The position numbers were made by a program, and so were the translations under genes. From contig NZ_CP114283.1 of the NCBI RefSeq assembly GCF_027107535.1, positions 3,472,001 to 3,536,000 of the forward strand: a stretch of 64,000 nucleotides of DNA, given 5' to 3'. Origin of the DNA: Streptomyces aurantiacus. Its GTDB lineage: Bacteria > Actinomycetota > Actinomycetes > Streptomycetales > Streptomycetaceae. Of this stretch, positions 43,327 through 51,180 are shown in pieces; position 1 is the stretch's first letter; the number at the start of each line of letters is the position of its first letter. The notes below the pieces were generated by a model, which did no database searches, had not been told where the DNA came from, and saw only the letters and a program-made list of their open reading frames with translations.

Positions 43327-44253
43327 TTGGCCCTGGACGGCGGCGGCTTCCGTGGCATGTTCTCCGCGGCGGTCCTCGCCCGCCTCGAGGAAGACCTCGA
43401 CATCCGCATCACCGACCACTTCGACCTGATCGCCGGCACCTCGACCGGCGGCATCATCGCGCTCGGCCTCGGCCTGGGCCTCACACCCCGCGAGATCCTC
43501 ACCTTCTACACCGAGCACGGCCCGAGGATCTTTCGCGACCGCTCCAGGATGCGCGGCCTGCGCCACCTCCTGCGCGCGAAGTACAGCACCGAGCCTCTGC
43601 GGGCGGCGCTCACCGACGTCTTCGGCGAGCGGACCTTCGGTGAGAGCACTAAACGCCTGGTGATCACCTCCTACAACATCGCCGCCGACGACGTCTACCT
43701 CTTTCGGACCCCGCACCTGCCCACCCTCAAACGGGACTGGCGGGAAAAGGCTGTCAACGTCGCGCTCGCTACCTCCGCCGCACCCACCTACCTGCCCGGC
43801 ATGCCCCTGGACGGAGCCCGCCTCGTCGACGGCGGCGTCTGGGCCAACAACCCCACCATGGTCGCGCTCACCGAGGCCGTCGGACCTCTGTCCGTCCCCC
43901 TCGAAGCCATCAAGGTCTTCAGCCTCGGCACCACCACCGACGTCCGAAGCCGTCACCGCCGCCTCGACCGCGGCGGCCTGCTGCCCTGGGCCAACGACGC
44001 CGTCGAGGTCCTCATGCGAGCCCAGAGTGAAAGTGCCGCCAAACAGGTGCGCCACTTCATAGGCAAGGACAACGTCCTGCGCCTCAACCCGACCGTCCCT
44101 ACCGGAGCCGTCGCGCTCGACAACGTCGACACCCAGACCCTCTCCGGACTGGCAGGCCACGTCAGCCGCGACGTCTCCCCGGCCATCCACCGAACCTTCT
44201 GCGACCACCGCGCCCCCGCCTACACCCCCTGCCACCCCACCCGCGAGGAATGA
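43327..44253 (+). CDS. capV: CBASS effector, patatin-like phospholipase (CapV type)
   Basis: This protein has the patatin catalytic pattern: oxyanion loop ALDGGGFRGMFSAAVL, nucleophile GTSTGG (Ser39 from the TTG start) and catalytic Asp in LVDGGVWANN (D168). CapV-type enzymes degrade membrane phospholipids when activated by a cyclic dinucleotide. The start is odd: the open frame has no ATG or GTG, only TTG 43327, right at the edge of the conserved fold, or CTG 43306 (LTERFQILALDGGG), which has a G-rich box 5 nt upstream and better restores the family N-terminus. The gene lies 240 bp after cap5 in the same direction. Confidence 0.88.
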   Translation: MALDGGGFRGMFSAAVLARLEEDLDIRITDHFDLIAGTSTGGIIALGLGLGLTPREILTFYTEHGPRIFRDRSRMRGLRHLLRAKYSTEPLRAALTDVFGERTFGESTKRLVITSYNIAADDVYLFRTPHLPTLKRDWREKAVNVALATSAAPTYLPGMPLDGARLVDGGVWANNPTMVALTEAVGPLSVPLEAIKVFSLGTTTDVRSRHRRLDRGGLLPWANDAVEVLMRAQSESAAKQVRHFIGKDNVLRLNPTVPTGAVALDNVDTQTLSGLAGHVSRDVSPAIHRTFCDHRAPAYTPCHPTREE

Positions 44254-44528
44254 CGTGAACACGCTCCACCCGATACGGGAGGCTTACACAGACTCCCTCG
44301 GGCCGGGCAGTCCTCACCCGCCGACCGACGCAGGATGCGGTGCAAGCCCCGGGCGCCATCCCGGCGAGCTCATTGCCTGTCGCATCCCCGCTTCAGAAGG
44401 CACGTGGGAACCTCTGCGTCTCCGTACCGTCCGGCCTCACCCGCTCCGCATGCTCGCGGCGGCGCAATGCCGGACACTCCTGTATAGGGGCCGGCGTATT
44501 TCGCGCGGGCCATGGTGAGGTGTTCGGC
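44254..44528. other. 275-bp non-coding leader before TerC
   Basis: No coding frame is convincing between the phospholipase stop and the TerC start. The TerC frame is open upstream to 44340 but its translation is low-complexity and Cys/Arg-rich. I looked for a manganese (yybP-ykoY) leader, which controls some TerC genes, and could not recognise one. Confidence 0.4.
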
Positions 44529-45845
44529 GTGCTTGAGGTGCCGCTCTGGCTGTGGGGGGCGTTCGCCGCGACGGTCGTCGTGTCGCTGGCGGTGGACCTG
44601 CTGTCCCACCGCACCGCGCACGTCATCGGCTTCAAGGAGGCAGCCGCCTGGAGCGGGCTGTGGGTGAGCCTCGCCCTGATCTTCGGCGCGGTCGTCTTCC
44701 TCGTTCTCGGCACGACGGCCGGCACCGAGTACACGACAGCCTGGCTGCTGGAGAAGAGCCTGTCGGTGGACAACCTCTTCGTCTTCGCGGTGATCTTCGC
44801 GTACTTCAAGGTGCCCCGGGCCTACCAGCACCGCGTGCTGTTCTTCGGCGTCATCGGCGCGCTTGTCTTCCGCGGGATCTTCCTCTCCCTCGGCGTGGCC
44901 GTGGTCAGCCGATTCACCGCGGTGCTGTTCGCCTTCGCGGCGGTCCTCTTCTACAGCACCTACAAGCTCCTCAAGGACGAGCAGGAGAGCTTCGACCCGG
45001 GCAAGAGCTTCGCCGTACGGATGCTCCGTAAGATCATCCCGGTGCGGGACGAGTATGCCGGGGCGAAGTTCTTCGTCAAAGAGGCCGGCAAACGGATGGC
45101 GACCCCGCTGCTCGCGGTGGTCGCTGCGATCGAGGCCGCCGACCTGATCTTCGCCGTCGACAGTGTCCCGGCCGTCCTCGCGGTCAGCGACGACGCCTTC
45201 ATCGTCTACACCAGCAACGCGTTCGCCATCCTCGGCCTGCGGGCCCTCTACTTCATGCTCGCCGGCCTCCTGGACCGCTTCCACTACCTGAACAGGGGGC
45301 TCGCGATCATCCTGGCGTTCATCGGCGTCAAGCTCATCTTCCAGGCATCCCACAAGTTGATCAGCCCCGGCATCCCGGAAATCCCCTCGCCGATCAGCCT
45401 CGCAGTCATTGTCTGCGTCCTGGCGGGCTCCGTGGTGCTCAGCCTCAGAAGGCCCGCTCCGGCAGACGCCCAGGAACAGGCCGACGAACAGGCAGACGCC
45501 TCCGAGACCAATGAGCAGCCCGGCTCACCACCTGTGATGGATGGCCCTGAGTCCTCAACCGGTTCAGCACGCCGGGACGCTGAATCCCGCTCGCGCTCGG
45601 GGCGGCGAGGAAGCAGTGCACTTCCCGACGGGCCAATACGGGCATATCGTAAAAATATGGTCAAAATGAAGCGCAAGCCTGAAGCGTACGCGTGTCCGAC
45701 CTGCAGGCGGTCCGTGCCGCCTGCAGCCCACCGCCACAAGACCCTCGGCGTGTTCGTTCCCGTGTGGGGCCCGGGCGCATGTCAAAACCGCGAGTGTCCC
45801 GACTTCCGGTTGGACCCCAGCCACAAGCACTCCGCGGACCGGTGA
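44529..45845 (+). CDS. TerC-family membrane protein with Cys-rich C-terminal extension
   Basis: Residues 1 to about 320 form a normal TerC protein with seven to nine helices and the motifs GTEYTTAWLLEKSLSVDNLF, FAYFKVPRAYQHRVLFFG and AAIEAADLIFAVDSVPAVLA. TerC members export manganese or help load metal onto secreted enzymes, and take part in tellurite resistance. GTG 44529 follows GAGG by 8 nt. The frame then runs on, through an acidic linker, into about 60 residues with ACPTCRRSVPP and CQNRECPDFRLDPSHKH, a possible zinc ribbon. An ATG at 45657 in AT-rich sequence could instead start a separate 62-aa gene in the same frame only if a stop were present, which it is not. Confidence 0.85.
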   Translation: MLEVPLWLWGAFAATVVVSLAVDLLSHRTAHVIGFKEAAAWSGLWVSLALIFGAVVFLVLGTTAGTEYTTAWLLEKSLSVDNLFVFAVIFAYFKVPRAYQHRVLFFGVIGALVFRGIFLSLGVAVVSRFTAVLFAFAAVLFYSTYKLLKDEQESFDPGKSFAVRMLRKIIPVRDEYAGAKFFVKEAGKRMATPLLAVVAAIEAADLIFAVDSVPAVLAVSDDAFIVYTSNAFAILGLRALYFMLAGLLDRFHYLNRGLAIILAFIGVKLIFQASHKLISPGIPEIPSPISLAVIVCVLAGSVVLSLRRPAPADAQEQADEQADASETNEQPGSPPVMDGPESSTGSARRDAESRSRSGRRGSSALPDGPIRAYRKNMVKMKRKPEAYACPTCRRSVPPAAHRHKTLGVFVPVWGPGACQNRECPDFRLDPSHKHSADR

Positions 45846-46069
45846 CGAAACCGACAGCACGACGATGCACTGCCGGTGGGTCGGGCAACCCGAGCTGGCC
45901 CGCACGTCAAGCCGCCGGGGAGCTGGAGCTGCCCCTCCATGACGCACCTCGACAAGGTCCACCCGGCGACAGGCCGCGGGCTGTCCCTGGCCGTCCCCGG
46001 GTTGCGGCATCGGCGACGGCCCGGGCCGCAGCTCGCGCCGAGCCCCGGGCGGCACCGCGCGCGCCCGGG

Positions 46070-46543
46070 TTGTCGATGGGCGCTTTCGGCGCGGTCTCCT
46101 ACGCCGCCCGCCGCCCGGACCTGTTCCGCGCCGCCGCGAGCTACAGCGGACCTGTCCACCTCCTCCACCCTCGGATGCGCGAGGTATGGCCGCAGATGGA
46201 GGAGGCGTACGGCGGCGACCTGGACGCCCTGTGGGGAGACCGGGTCGAGCAGAGGGCCATCTGGCAGGCGCCCGACCCGCACCGCTTGGCCGAGCGCCTG
46301 CGCCGCACTCACGTCTACCTCTCGGCCGGTGACGGCAATCCGGGAGCGCTCGATCCGCCGGGCAGTGGGTACGACCCGGCGGAAGCCGTCATCCAGGACC
46401 TGACCCGCTCCCTGGATGCCCGGCTGCGGCGGCTCGGCGCCCCGGTGACAGGCCACTTCCACTCCGGCACGCGCCATCCAGGCTACGGGGAGCGGGAGTT
46501 GCACCATTCCTTGCCGACGCTGCTGCGCGCTATGGGTGTGTGA
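46070..46543 (+). pseudogene. C-terminal remnant of an esterase (alpha/beta hydrolase)
   Basis: The frame opens abruptly with LSMGAFGAVSYAARRPDLFR, the nucleophile elbow region of an esterase-D/Ag85-type hydrolase, and continues through SYSGPVHLLHPRMREVWPQM to FHSGTRHPGYGERELHHSLP, which carries the catalytic His. Everything before the elbow is missing. The preceding 45,846-46,069 contains only scrambled frames. It is a 5'-truncated gene. Confidence 0.65.
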
Positions 46544-46555
46544 ACACCGCGCGCG

Positions 46556-46831
46556 TCAGCTCTGGGCGCGCGGAGGCGCTTCGCCGCCCGGTCGCGTGGT
46601 GGACTGGGGCGCATCGGTGGGCGGGGTGCCGGGTGTGCTGGTCTCGCCCGGGATCACGCGAGGGGCCGTCTGCTCCCCGGCCGTACCCTGCTCCTCCTTC
46701 ATCTCTCTGGCCTCCGCTTTGAGGATGCGTGCCGACTTGCCCGCCGAGCGGGCGAGTTCGGGGAGTTTCTTGGCGGCGAGGACGGCTATGACGACGATGA
46801 GGATGATCGCGAGCTCGCTGAGTCCGAACAT
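46556..46831 (-). CDS. tatA: Twin-arginine translocase TatA/TatE family subunit
   Basis: The 91-aa protein starts MFGLSELAIILIVVIAVLAA and continues KKLPELARSAGKSARILKAE, the TatA transmembrane helix, hinge and amphipathic helix, followed by an acidic, Pro/Thr-rich tail. TatA subunits form the export pore for folded proteins. Streptomycetes carry a main TatA elsewhere with TatC, so this is likely a paralogue. No tatB or tatC is nearby. An AGGA box precedes ATG 46831. Confidence 0.88.
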   Translation of the reverse strand: MFGLSELAIILIVVIAVLAAKKLPELARSAGKSARILKAEAREMKEEQGTAGEQTAPRVIPGETSTPGTPPTDAPQSTTRPGGEAPPRAQS

Positions 46832-46903
46832 GCGGGTCCTGTCTGCTGGGGCCCGGTTGGGTACGGCCGAGCGCATCGGGGGAGGCAGGCCGGGCTTCCT
46901 GGT

Positions 46904-47488
46904 TTACAAGTGAGGTGTGATGGACGGCAGCAGGTCCTGGAAGGTGCGGCCGGTGGCGGGTTCACCGATGGCCTTCATCTGCCAGCCGCCGCCGGTGCGC
47001 TGGACCTTGGCCATGATCTGGGCGGTGTGCTTGCCGCCGCCGGTGAGGGTGTAGCGGGCCAGTTCGGCTCCGGTGGTCTCGTCGACCAGACGGCAGAACG
47101 CGTTCTGTACTTCTGTGAAGGTCTGGCCGGTGAATGAATTGACCGTGAAGACGATCTGGTCGACCTGTGTGGGGACGCGGGACAGGTCGACGAGGACGGC
47201 TTCGTCGTCGCCTCCGGCGCCAGCCCCGCCGGTGAGGTTGTCGCCGGTGTGCCGGACGGAGCCGTCATTGCTGACCAGGTGCTGGAAGTAGACAACGTCG
47301 ACCTGCTGTCCGGCGGCGAAGAGTACGGCTGAGGCGTCGAGGTCGATTTCTCCGCCTCCGGTGAGCTTGGCGAGGAAGCCTTTGCGGGGCGCGGCCTGCC
47401 AGCCCAGGCCCATCCGGACGGAGCTCAGGGCGCTGCCGTCGGCCTTGCTCAGGCTGATCTGCTGACCCTTGGTCATGTTGACGGACAT
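46904..47488 (-). CDS. TerD-family stress protein
   Basis: The 194-aa protein has the TerD beta-sandwich pattern: MTKGQQISLSKADGSALSSV, GLGWQ, the Ca2+-binding [28 protein letters not shown] and DDEAVLVDLSRVPTQVDQIV, then a variable C-terminus. TerD proteins bind calcium and are linked to tellurite, phage and envelope stress. An AAGGAGAAG box precedes ATG 47488. The 5' third overlaps the frame of the upstream membrane-protein ORF by 224 bp. It is a paralogue of the TerD at 48347-48922 but has no BlaI-type operator of its own. Confidence 0.9.
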   Translation of the reverse strand: MSVNMTKGQQISLSKADGSALSSVRMGLGWQAAPRKGFLAKLTGGGEIDLDASAVLFAAGQQVDVVYFQHLVSNDGSVRHTGDNLTGGAGAGGDDEAVLVDLSRVPTQVDQIVFTVNSFTGQTFTEVQNAFCRLVDETTGAELARYTLTGGGKHTAQIMAKVQRTGGGWQMKAIGEPATGRTFQDLLPSITPHL

Positions 47489-48242
47489 GGGGTGCTTCTC
47501 CTTCGGCTTTGGTGCTGTTGATGGAACTGCCCGGGACCGGCTGCTCGCTCGCCCGTCCGGGCCGGCACGGCTGCTGGCCGGTGAGCTGGGGGCCGCTCGT
47601 GGCGTCGTTGGCGGGGGCGGCAGGGGACGGTGTCGCGGGCGGAGCGGGGTGAAGGGACGGATCCTCGCTGATGGGCCGGCGCAGGTGGGGCAGCATGCCG
47701 CGCTTGAGTAGGGCCTGCTGCCAGTCCAGCCGTGCTCGCTCCAGCCGGGCGGGGGTCACGGAGCCGCCGCGCCCGCGTATCGCCGTGCCCAGCAGCGTCG
47801 CAAAGGCGATGAGAGCGCTCACGGCCGCGACGATGGAGAGGATCCAGCCGACGGCTATGAGTGAGCCGGGCACTGTGCCCCGAATGCCGGTCAGCTGGAG
47901 CAGGCAGCCGAGGACGAGCAGGACCGCGGCGGACGAGGCGGCCACGGGCGGCGTGAGGACCGCGAGGCCGGCCACCAGGCCGGTGCCGACGGGTCGGTGC
48001 GGTGCGGTCTCCTCGGCGGACGCGTTCGAGGCGGAACATGTGAGGTAGGTGTGGTACTCGCCGCGGGCCGCGGCCGTGATCTCCTCGGCGTCGGCGAGGG
48101 CCCGCGGGCGCAGGCGCGTGGCGGCCCGGCCGGTCGGGTCGGCGCGCAGGGTTCCCAGGATGTCCGGGGTGGCCAGCGCCAGGTGCAGTACAGCTTCGAA
48201 GTCCGCCCGGTCCTCGGGACGGAGACCAGAGGGGTCGGCCAC
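47265..48242 (-). CDS. Three-helix membrane protein whose ORF overlaps terD
   Basis: This 325-aa ORF starts at GTG 48242, 5 nt behind AGGAG. A soluble N-terminus (EAVLHLALATPDILGTLRAD, ALADAEEITAAARGEYHTYL) is followed by three membrane helices (VGTGLVAGLAVLTPPVAASS, AAVLLVLGCLLQLTGIRG, LIAVGWILSIVAAVSALIAF) and a basic/Pro-rich tail. The final 75 codons overlap terD in another frame and read as Arg-rich non-coding sequence, so the genuine protein probably ended near codon 250 and its stop has been lost by an indel. No family is recognised. Confidence 0.55.
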   Translation of the reverse strand: MADPSGLRPEDRADFEAVLHLALATPDILGTLRADPTGRAATRLRPRALADAEEITAAARGEYHTYLTCSASNASAEETAPHRPVGTGLVAGLAVLTPPVAASSAAVLLVLGCLLQLTGIRGTVPGSLIAVGWILSIVAAVSALIAFATLLGTAIRGRGGSVTPARLERARLDWQQALLKRGMLPHLRRPISEDPSLHPAPPATPSPAAPANDATSGPQLTGQQPCRPGRASEQPVPGSSINSTKAEGEAPHVRQHDQGSADQPEQGRRQRPELRPDGPGLAGRAPQRLPRQAHRRRRNRPRRLSRTLRRRTAGRRCLLPAPGQQ

Positions 48243-48346
48243 GTGGTCTCCTGACGGCTGGAGGTGCCTGGGTGCTGGACGAGGGCGTGCGGGCCGGTGT
48301 GGCGGGCCCGCCCCCGGGGATCAGGCCCGGGGGCGGGCTGCCCGTG

Positions 48347-48922
48347 TCAGACGCCGACGCCGAAGTCGGAGGCGATCCCGGACAGTCCCGAGGCATAGCC
48401 CTGGCCCACGGCGCGGAACTTCCACTCGGCGCCGTTGCGGTAGAGCTCGCCGAAGACCATGGCGGTCTCGGTGGCGGCGTCCTCGGAGAGGTCGTAGCGG
48501 GCGATCTCGGCGCCGCCGGCCTGGTTGACGACGCGGATGAAGGCACCCCGGACCTGGCCGAAACTCTGGCCGCGGTTCTCGGCGTCGTGGATGGAGACGG
48601 GGAAGACGATCCGGTCGATCTCGGCGGGCACACCCGCCAGGTTCACCTTGACCACCTCGTCGTCGCCCTCGCCCTCACCAGTGAGGTTGTCGCCGGTGTG
48701 TTCCACCGAACCGTCCGGGCTCTTCAGGTTGTTGTAGAAGATGAAGTGCTGGTCGGAGAGCACCTTGCCGGAGGCGTCAAGGAGCAGGGCAGAGGCGTCA
48801 AGGTCGTAGTCGGTGCCGGTGGTGGTGCGTACGTCCCAGCCCAGGCCGACCAGGACGGCGGTCAGGCCCGGTGCCTCCTTGCTGAGCGAGACATTGCCAC
48901 CCTTGGCCAGGGAAACTCCCAC
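48347..48922 (-). CDS. TerD-family stress protein
   Basis: The 191-aa TerD protein shows [60 protein letters not shown] and [20 protein letters not shown], with the acidic Ca2+ ligands in place. It binds calcium and contributes to resistance to tellurite, oxidative and envelope stress. A BlaI/MecI-type operator lies 56-69 bp upstream of the start, so it is likely derepressed with the M56/BlaI system at 49534-50862. AAGGAG precedes ATG. Confidence 0.93.
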   Translation of the reverse strand: MGVSLAKGGNVSLSKEAPGLTAVLVGLGWDVRTTTGTDYDLDASALLLDASGKVLSDQHFIFYNNLKSPDGSVEHTGDNLTGEGEGDDEVVKVNLAGVPAEIDRIVFPVSIHDAENRGQSFGQVRGAFIRVVNQAGGAEIARYDLSEDAATETAMVFGELYRNGAEWKFRAVGQGYASGLSGIASDFGVGV

Positions 48923-48977
48923 TGTGAACTCCTTCTCGATGCGTCAGGTCAGGGCCCGGCAGGCCCGGGATTTAAAA

Positions 48978-48991
48978 CTACAACACTGTAG
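48978..48991. promoter_or_regulatory. BlaI/MecI-type operator 1 (upstream of terD)
   Basis: CTACA-ACAC-TGTAG. The half-sites match the TACA/TGTA core bound by BlaI/MecI/CopY regulators. It is one of four such dyads within 7.5 kb. Confidence 0.7.
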
Positions 48992-49077
48992 AAAACGAGG
49001 AGGGGTTTGAGTGTTCCTCGTGGCTGCCCGTGTCGCGTATGGCCGGGAAGCGCTGGGTGTCGTGAAGTGGCTGGTCG

Positions 49078-49350
49078 GTCACGGGAGTTGCCGAAGAGGA
49101 TGTGGTAGCCGATCGGCTGGACCAGTGCGCCTGCGATGGCCGAGCCTCAGGTGGTGGCGCCGAAGAACTCCCCCTGCACCGGCCGGTCGAGGAGCTTCGC
49201 TGAGAGGCAGCCGCCCGGGAAGGCCTCGCGATGCCGATGGCCGTCGTGCCGATCAGTCCGCCCGGATCGCGCCCGGGCAGGGCGGTTTTGGTGATGGCCC
49301 CAGCGAGAAGCCCCAGGGTCAGCCATGAGATGCCGCCCTTGTCTGCCGCC
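49078..49350 (-). pseudogene. Broken GlsB/YeaQ/YmgE-family membrane stress gene
   Basis: The minus strand encodes, in one frame, GGISWLTLGLLAGAITKTAL and PGRDPGGLIGTTAIGI, the opening of a GlsB/YeaQ/YmgE (transglycosylase-associated) protein. A shifted frame continues with GGCLSAKLLDRPVQGEFFGA, and after a TGA comes AIAGALVQPIGYHILFGNSR. At least one frameshift and one stop inactivate it. The normal start codon is replaced. BlaI-type operator 2 lies just upstream, so it was probably part of the same stress regulon. Confidence 0.65.
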
Positions 49351-49409
49351 TCTTCTTGTGTCGACGCCGTCGGTGCGGCACGGAAGGGCCTTTCTGGGCA
49401 GTCCAGCTT

Positions 49410-49423
49410 CTACAATTATGTAG
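49410..49423. promoter_or_regulatory. BlaI/MecI-type operator 2 (upstream of the BlaI-like gene)
   Basis: CTACA-ATTA-TGTAG, 111 bp before the GTG of the repressor gene and about 60 bp before the lost start of the divergent GlsB-like pseudogene. Autoregulation of the repressor is implied. Confidence 0.75.
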
Positions 49424-49533
49424 ATGCGGCCGTGAGGGGCAGCGGAGCACTGGTCGCGGCACAGTGGTCGGCTATGAGCGTCGATACGATGGACCGCCCG
49501 CAAACTTCGGGGTCAGCGGAAGGGAGACAGGGC

Positions 49534-49923
49534 GTGACGGATCAACGGCAGCGCCCCCAGCGACGGGGGCAGGGTGAACTGGAGGCGCTCGTCCTGTCGG
49601 CCCTGCGCGAGGCGGACGGCCCGGCGAGCGCGGGCTGGGTGCAGGAGCGCCTCGGCGGAGACCTCGCCTATACGACGGTGATCACGATCCTGACCCGGCT
49701 GCTGGCCAAGGGTGCGGTGACCCGCGAGCGCGCCGGCCGGTCCTTCGCGTGGACCCCGGCCTCGGACCAGGCGGGCCTGGCCGCGCACAAGATGCGCAAG
49801 GTGCTCGACGCCGAAAGCGACCGCGAGGCGGTGCTGGCCAGCTTCGTCACCGGCCTCGGACTGGACGACGAGCGGCTGCTGCGCGAACTGCTGGGTCGAG
49901 TCACGGGTGAAGGGGAAGACTGA
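49534..49923 (+). CDS. BlaI/MecI/CopY-family repressor
   Basis: The 129-aa protein is a penicillinase-repressor-type winged helix: GQGELEALVLSALREADGPA, SAGWVQERLGGDLAYTTVIT and ILTRLLAKGAVTRERAGRSF, then a C-terminal dimerisation helix (MRKVLDAESDREAVLASFVT). GTG 49534 lies 6 nt after GGGAGA and gives the normal family length; ATG 49474 or 49489 would add unusual residues. The M56 peptidase gene follows 6 nt after the stop, as in blaI-blaR1 operons. Four copies of a matching operator in the vicinity define its probable regulon. No beta-lactamase gene is near, so the target is envelope stress rather than resistance in the strict sense. Confidence 0.9.
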   Translation: MTDQRQRPQRRGQGELEALVLSALREADGPASAGWVQERLGGDLAYTTVITILTRLLAKGAVTRERAGRSFAWTPASDQAGLAAHKMRKVLDAESDREAVLASFVTGLGLDDERLLRELLGRVTGEGED

Positions 49924-49929
49924 AGCCTC

Positions 49930-50862
49930 ATGGGGTTGTTCGTCTTTCTGCCGCTGGTCCTGCCGTTGACGGCGTGGCCGATCGCGCGCCTGGCCGAGCA
50001 GCGGCTGCATCCGCGCACGGCCACCCGGCTGCTGACCGGGCTGGCCGTGGTGATGGCGGTGTGCAGCACCGTGTGCCTGGGGCTGCTGATGGTGGTCGGC
50101 ACGGCGCAGTTGCCCGGCAACCCGCTGCCCGATGCCTGGTCGGACCCCGAGGTGCGCGAGGCGGTGCCGTACGACGAGATTGCCGGGAGGCTGGCCATTC
50201 CGGCGCTGCTCGCGGTGCTGCTGGTTGGTGGCCGCACCCTGTGGCGGCACGGGCGGGTCCGTCGCCGCGCCCACCGGGCACTCGCCGGCCTGCCCGGTGT
50301 GGAGGTGGCCGTCCTGCCCGACGAGGTGCCGTACGCATATGCTCTCCCCGGAGGGCGACGAGACCGGGTGGTGGTGACCACCGCCCTGCTGTCCTGCCTC
50401 GACCCGGCCGAGCGGCGCGCCCTGTTCGCCCACGAGCGCGCCCACCTCGCCGCCCACCACCACCGATTCCTGCTCGCCGTCCAGCTGGCCGCGCGCGCCA
50501 ACCCGTTCCTTCGGCCGCTGCGCACGGCCGTGTCCTACACGGCGGAGCGGTGGGCGGACGAGGAGGCGGCGCGGGTGGTCGGCAGCCGCAAAGCCGTGGC
50601 GCGTGCGATCGGCAAAGCGGCCCTGGTCTCCCGCGGCACCCCGGTGTCCACGCTTGCGGGCCTCGCCGCGCCGGGCCCGGTGCCGCGCCGGGTCGCCGCG
50701 CTGCTCGGCCCGGCGCCCGTGATGCGCAGCTGGCCGCCGGTGTTCACCTCGGTGGGACTTGCTGCCTGGGGCGCGGCGGCGGGGACCGCGGTGTCCGCGC
50801 TGTCGTCCGCGAACTCCGCAGTGACGATGGTCCTCATCCTGCACGCTGCGACACCTCTGTGA
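49930..50862 (+). CDS. M56-family (BlaR1-like) membrane metallopeptidase without sensor domain
   Basis: The 310-aa protein has membrane helices (LFVFLPLVLPLTAWPIARLA, LLTGLAVVMAVCSTVCLGLL, RLAIPALLAVLLVGGRTLW) around a gluzincin site: FAHERAHLAAHHHRFL holds the HExxH motif (HERAH) and TAERWADEEAARVV the third ligand Glu. BlaR1/MecR1 peptidases cleave the BlaI/MecI repressor after a signal. Here the penicillin-binding sensor domain is absent, so the signal enters some other way. It is co-transcribed with the BlaI-like gene (6-nt gap). Confidence 0.9.
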   Translation: MGLFVFLPLVLPLTAWPIARLAEQRLHPRTATRLLTGLAVVMAVCSTVCLGLLMVVGTAQLPGNPLPDAWSDPEVREAVPYDEIAGRLAIPALLAVLLVGGRTLWRHGRVRRRAHRALAGLPGVEVAVLPDEVPYAYALPGGRRDRVVVTTALLSCLDPAERRALFAHERAHLAAHHHRFLLAVQLAARANPFLRPLRTAVSYTAERWADEEAARVVGSRKAVARAIGKAALVSRGTPVSTLAGLAAPGPVPRRVAALLGPAPVMRSWPPVFTSVGLAAWGAAAGTAVSALSSANSAVTMVLILHAATPL

Positions 50863-51027
50863 GGTGCCTCTGAGCGGACGCTTTCGTGAGGGGTTGACCG
50901 TTCTGTTGCTGCCCGAACGTGTGTGTCTGGGGTGATGGGGCTGTTCGGCGGACTTGGGTGGCGGGGTGAGTGAACGCCCGTCGTACCGCAGCGACTGTCC
51001 GGCAAACGGTAGACGTTGGCGGAGCCC

Positions 51028-51180
51028 GTGATCACGACTTGGCAGGCCGCGCGTCCTTCGGTCAGCGGCCATCAGGGCAAGTGCGCGGTGCGGGAGATCG
51101 CCAACGCGATCCTGTACCAGTCCCGGACCGGCTCCTTCCGGGGCTGTGCGCGCGTACTCGGGGCGCCGTTCAACGGGTGA
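51028..51180 (+). pseudogene. N-terminal remnant of an IS5-type transposase
   Basis: A GTG frame reads VITTWQAARPSVSGHQGKCA and VREIANAILYQSRTGS before going out of register (FRGCARVLGAPFNG, stop). The piece G-K-x-x-VREI-x-NAILY-x-x-RTG is characteristic of IS5/DUF4096-type transposase N-termini. Only about 36 residues remain. The rest of 50,863-51,169 holds nothing gene-like. Confidence 0.5.

Noticed and set aside
44320..44400. Possible cobalamin or manganese riboswitch before TerC (GCGGTGCAAGCCCCGGGCG looked suggestive)
   Set aside because: Only a short resemblance; neither the B12-box nor the yybP-ykoY core could be found, and spacing does not fit.
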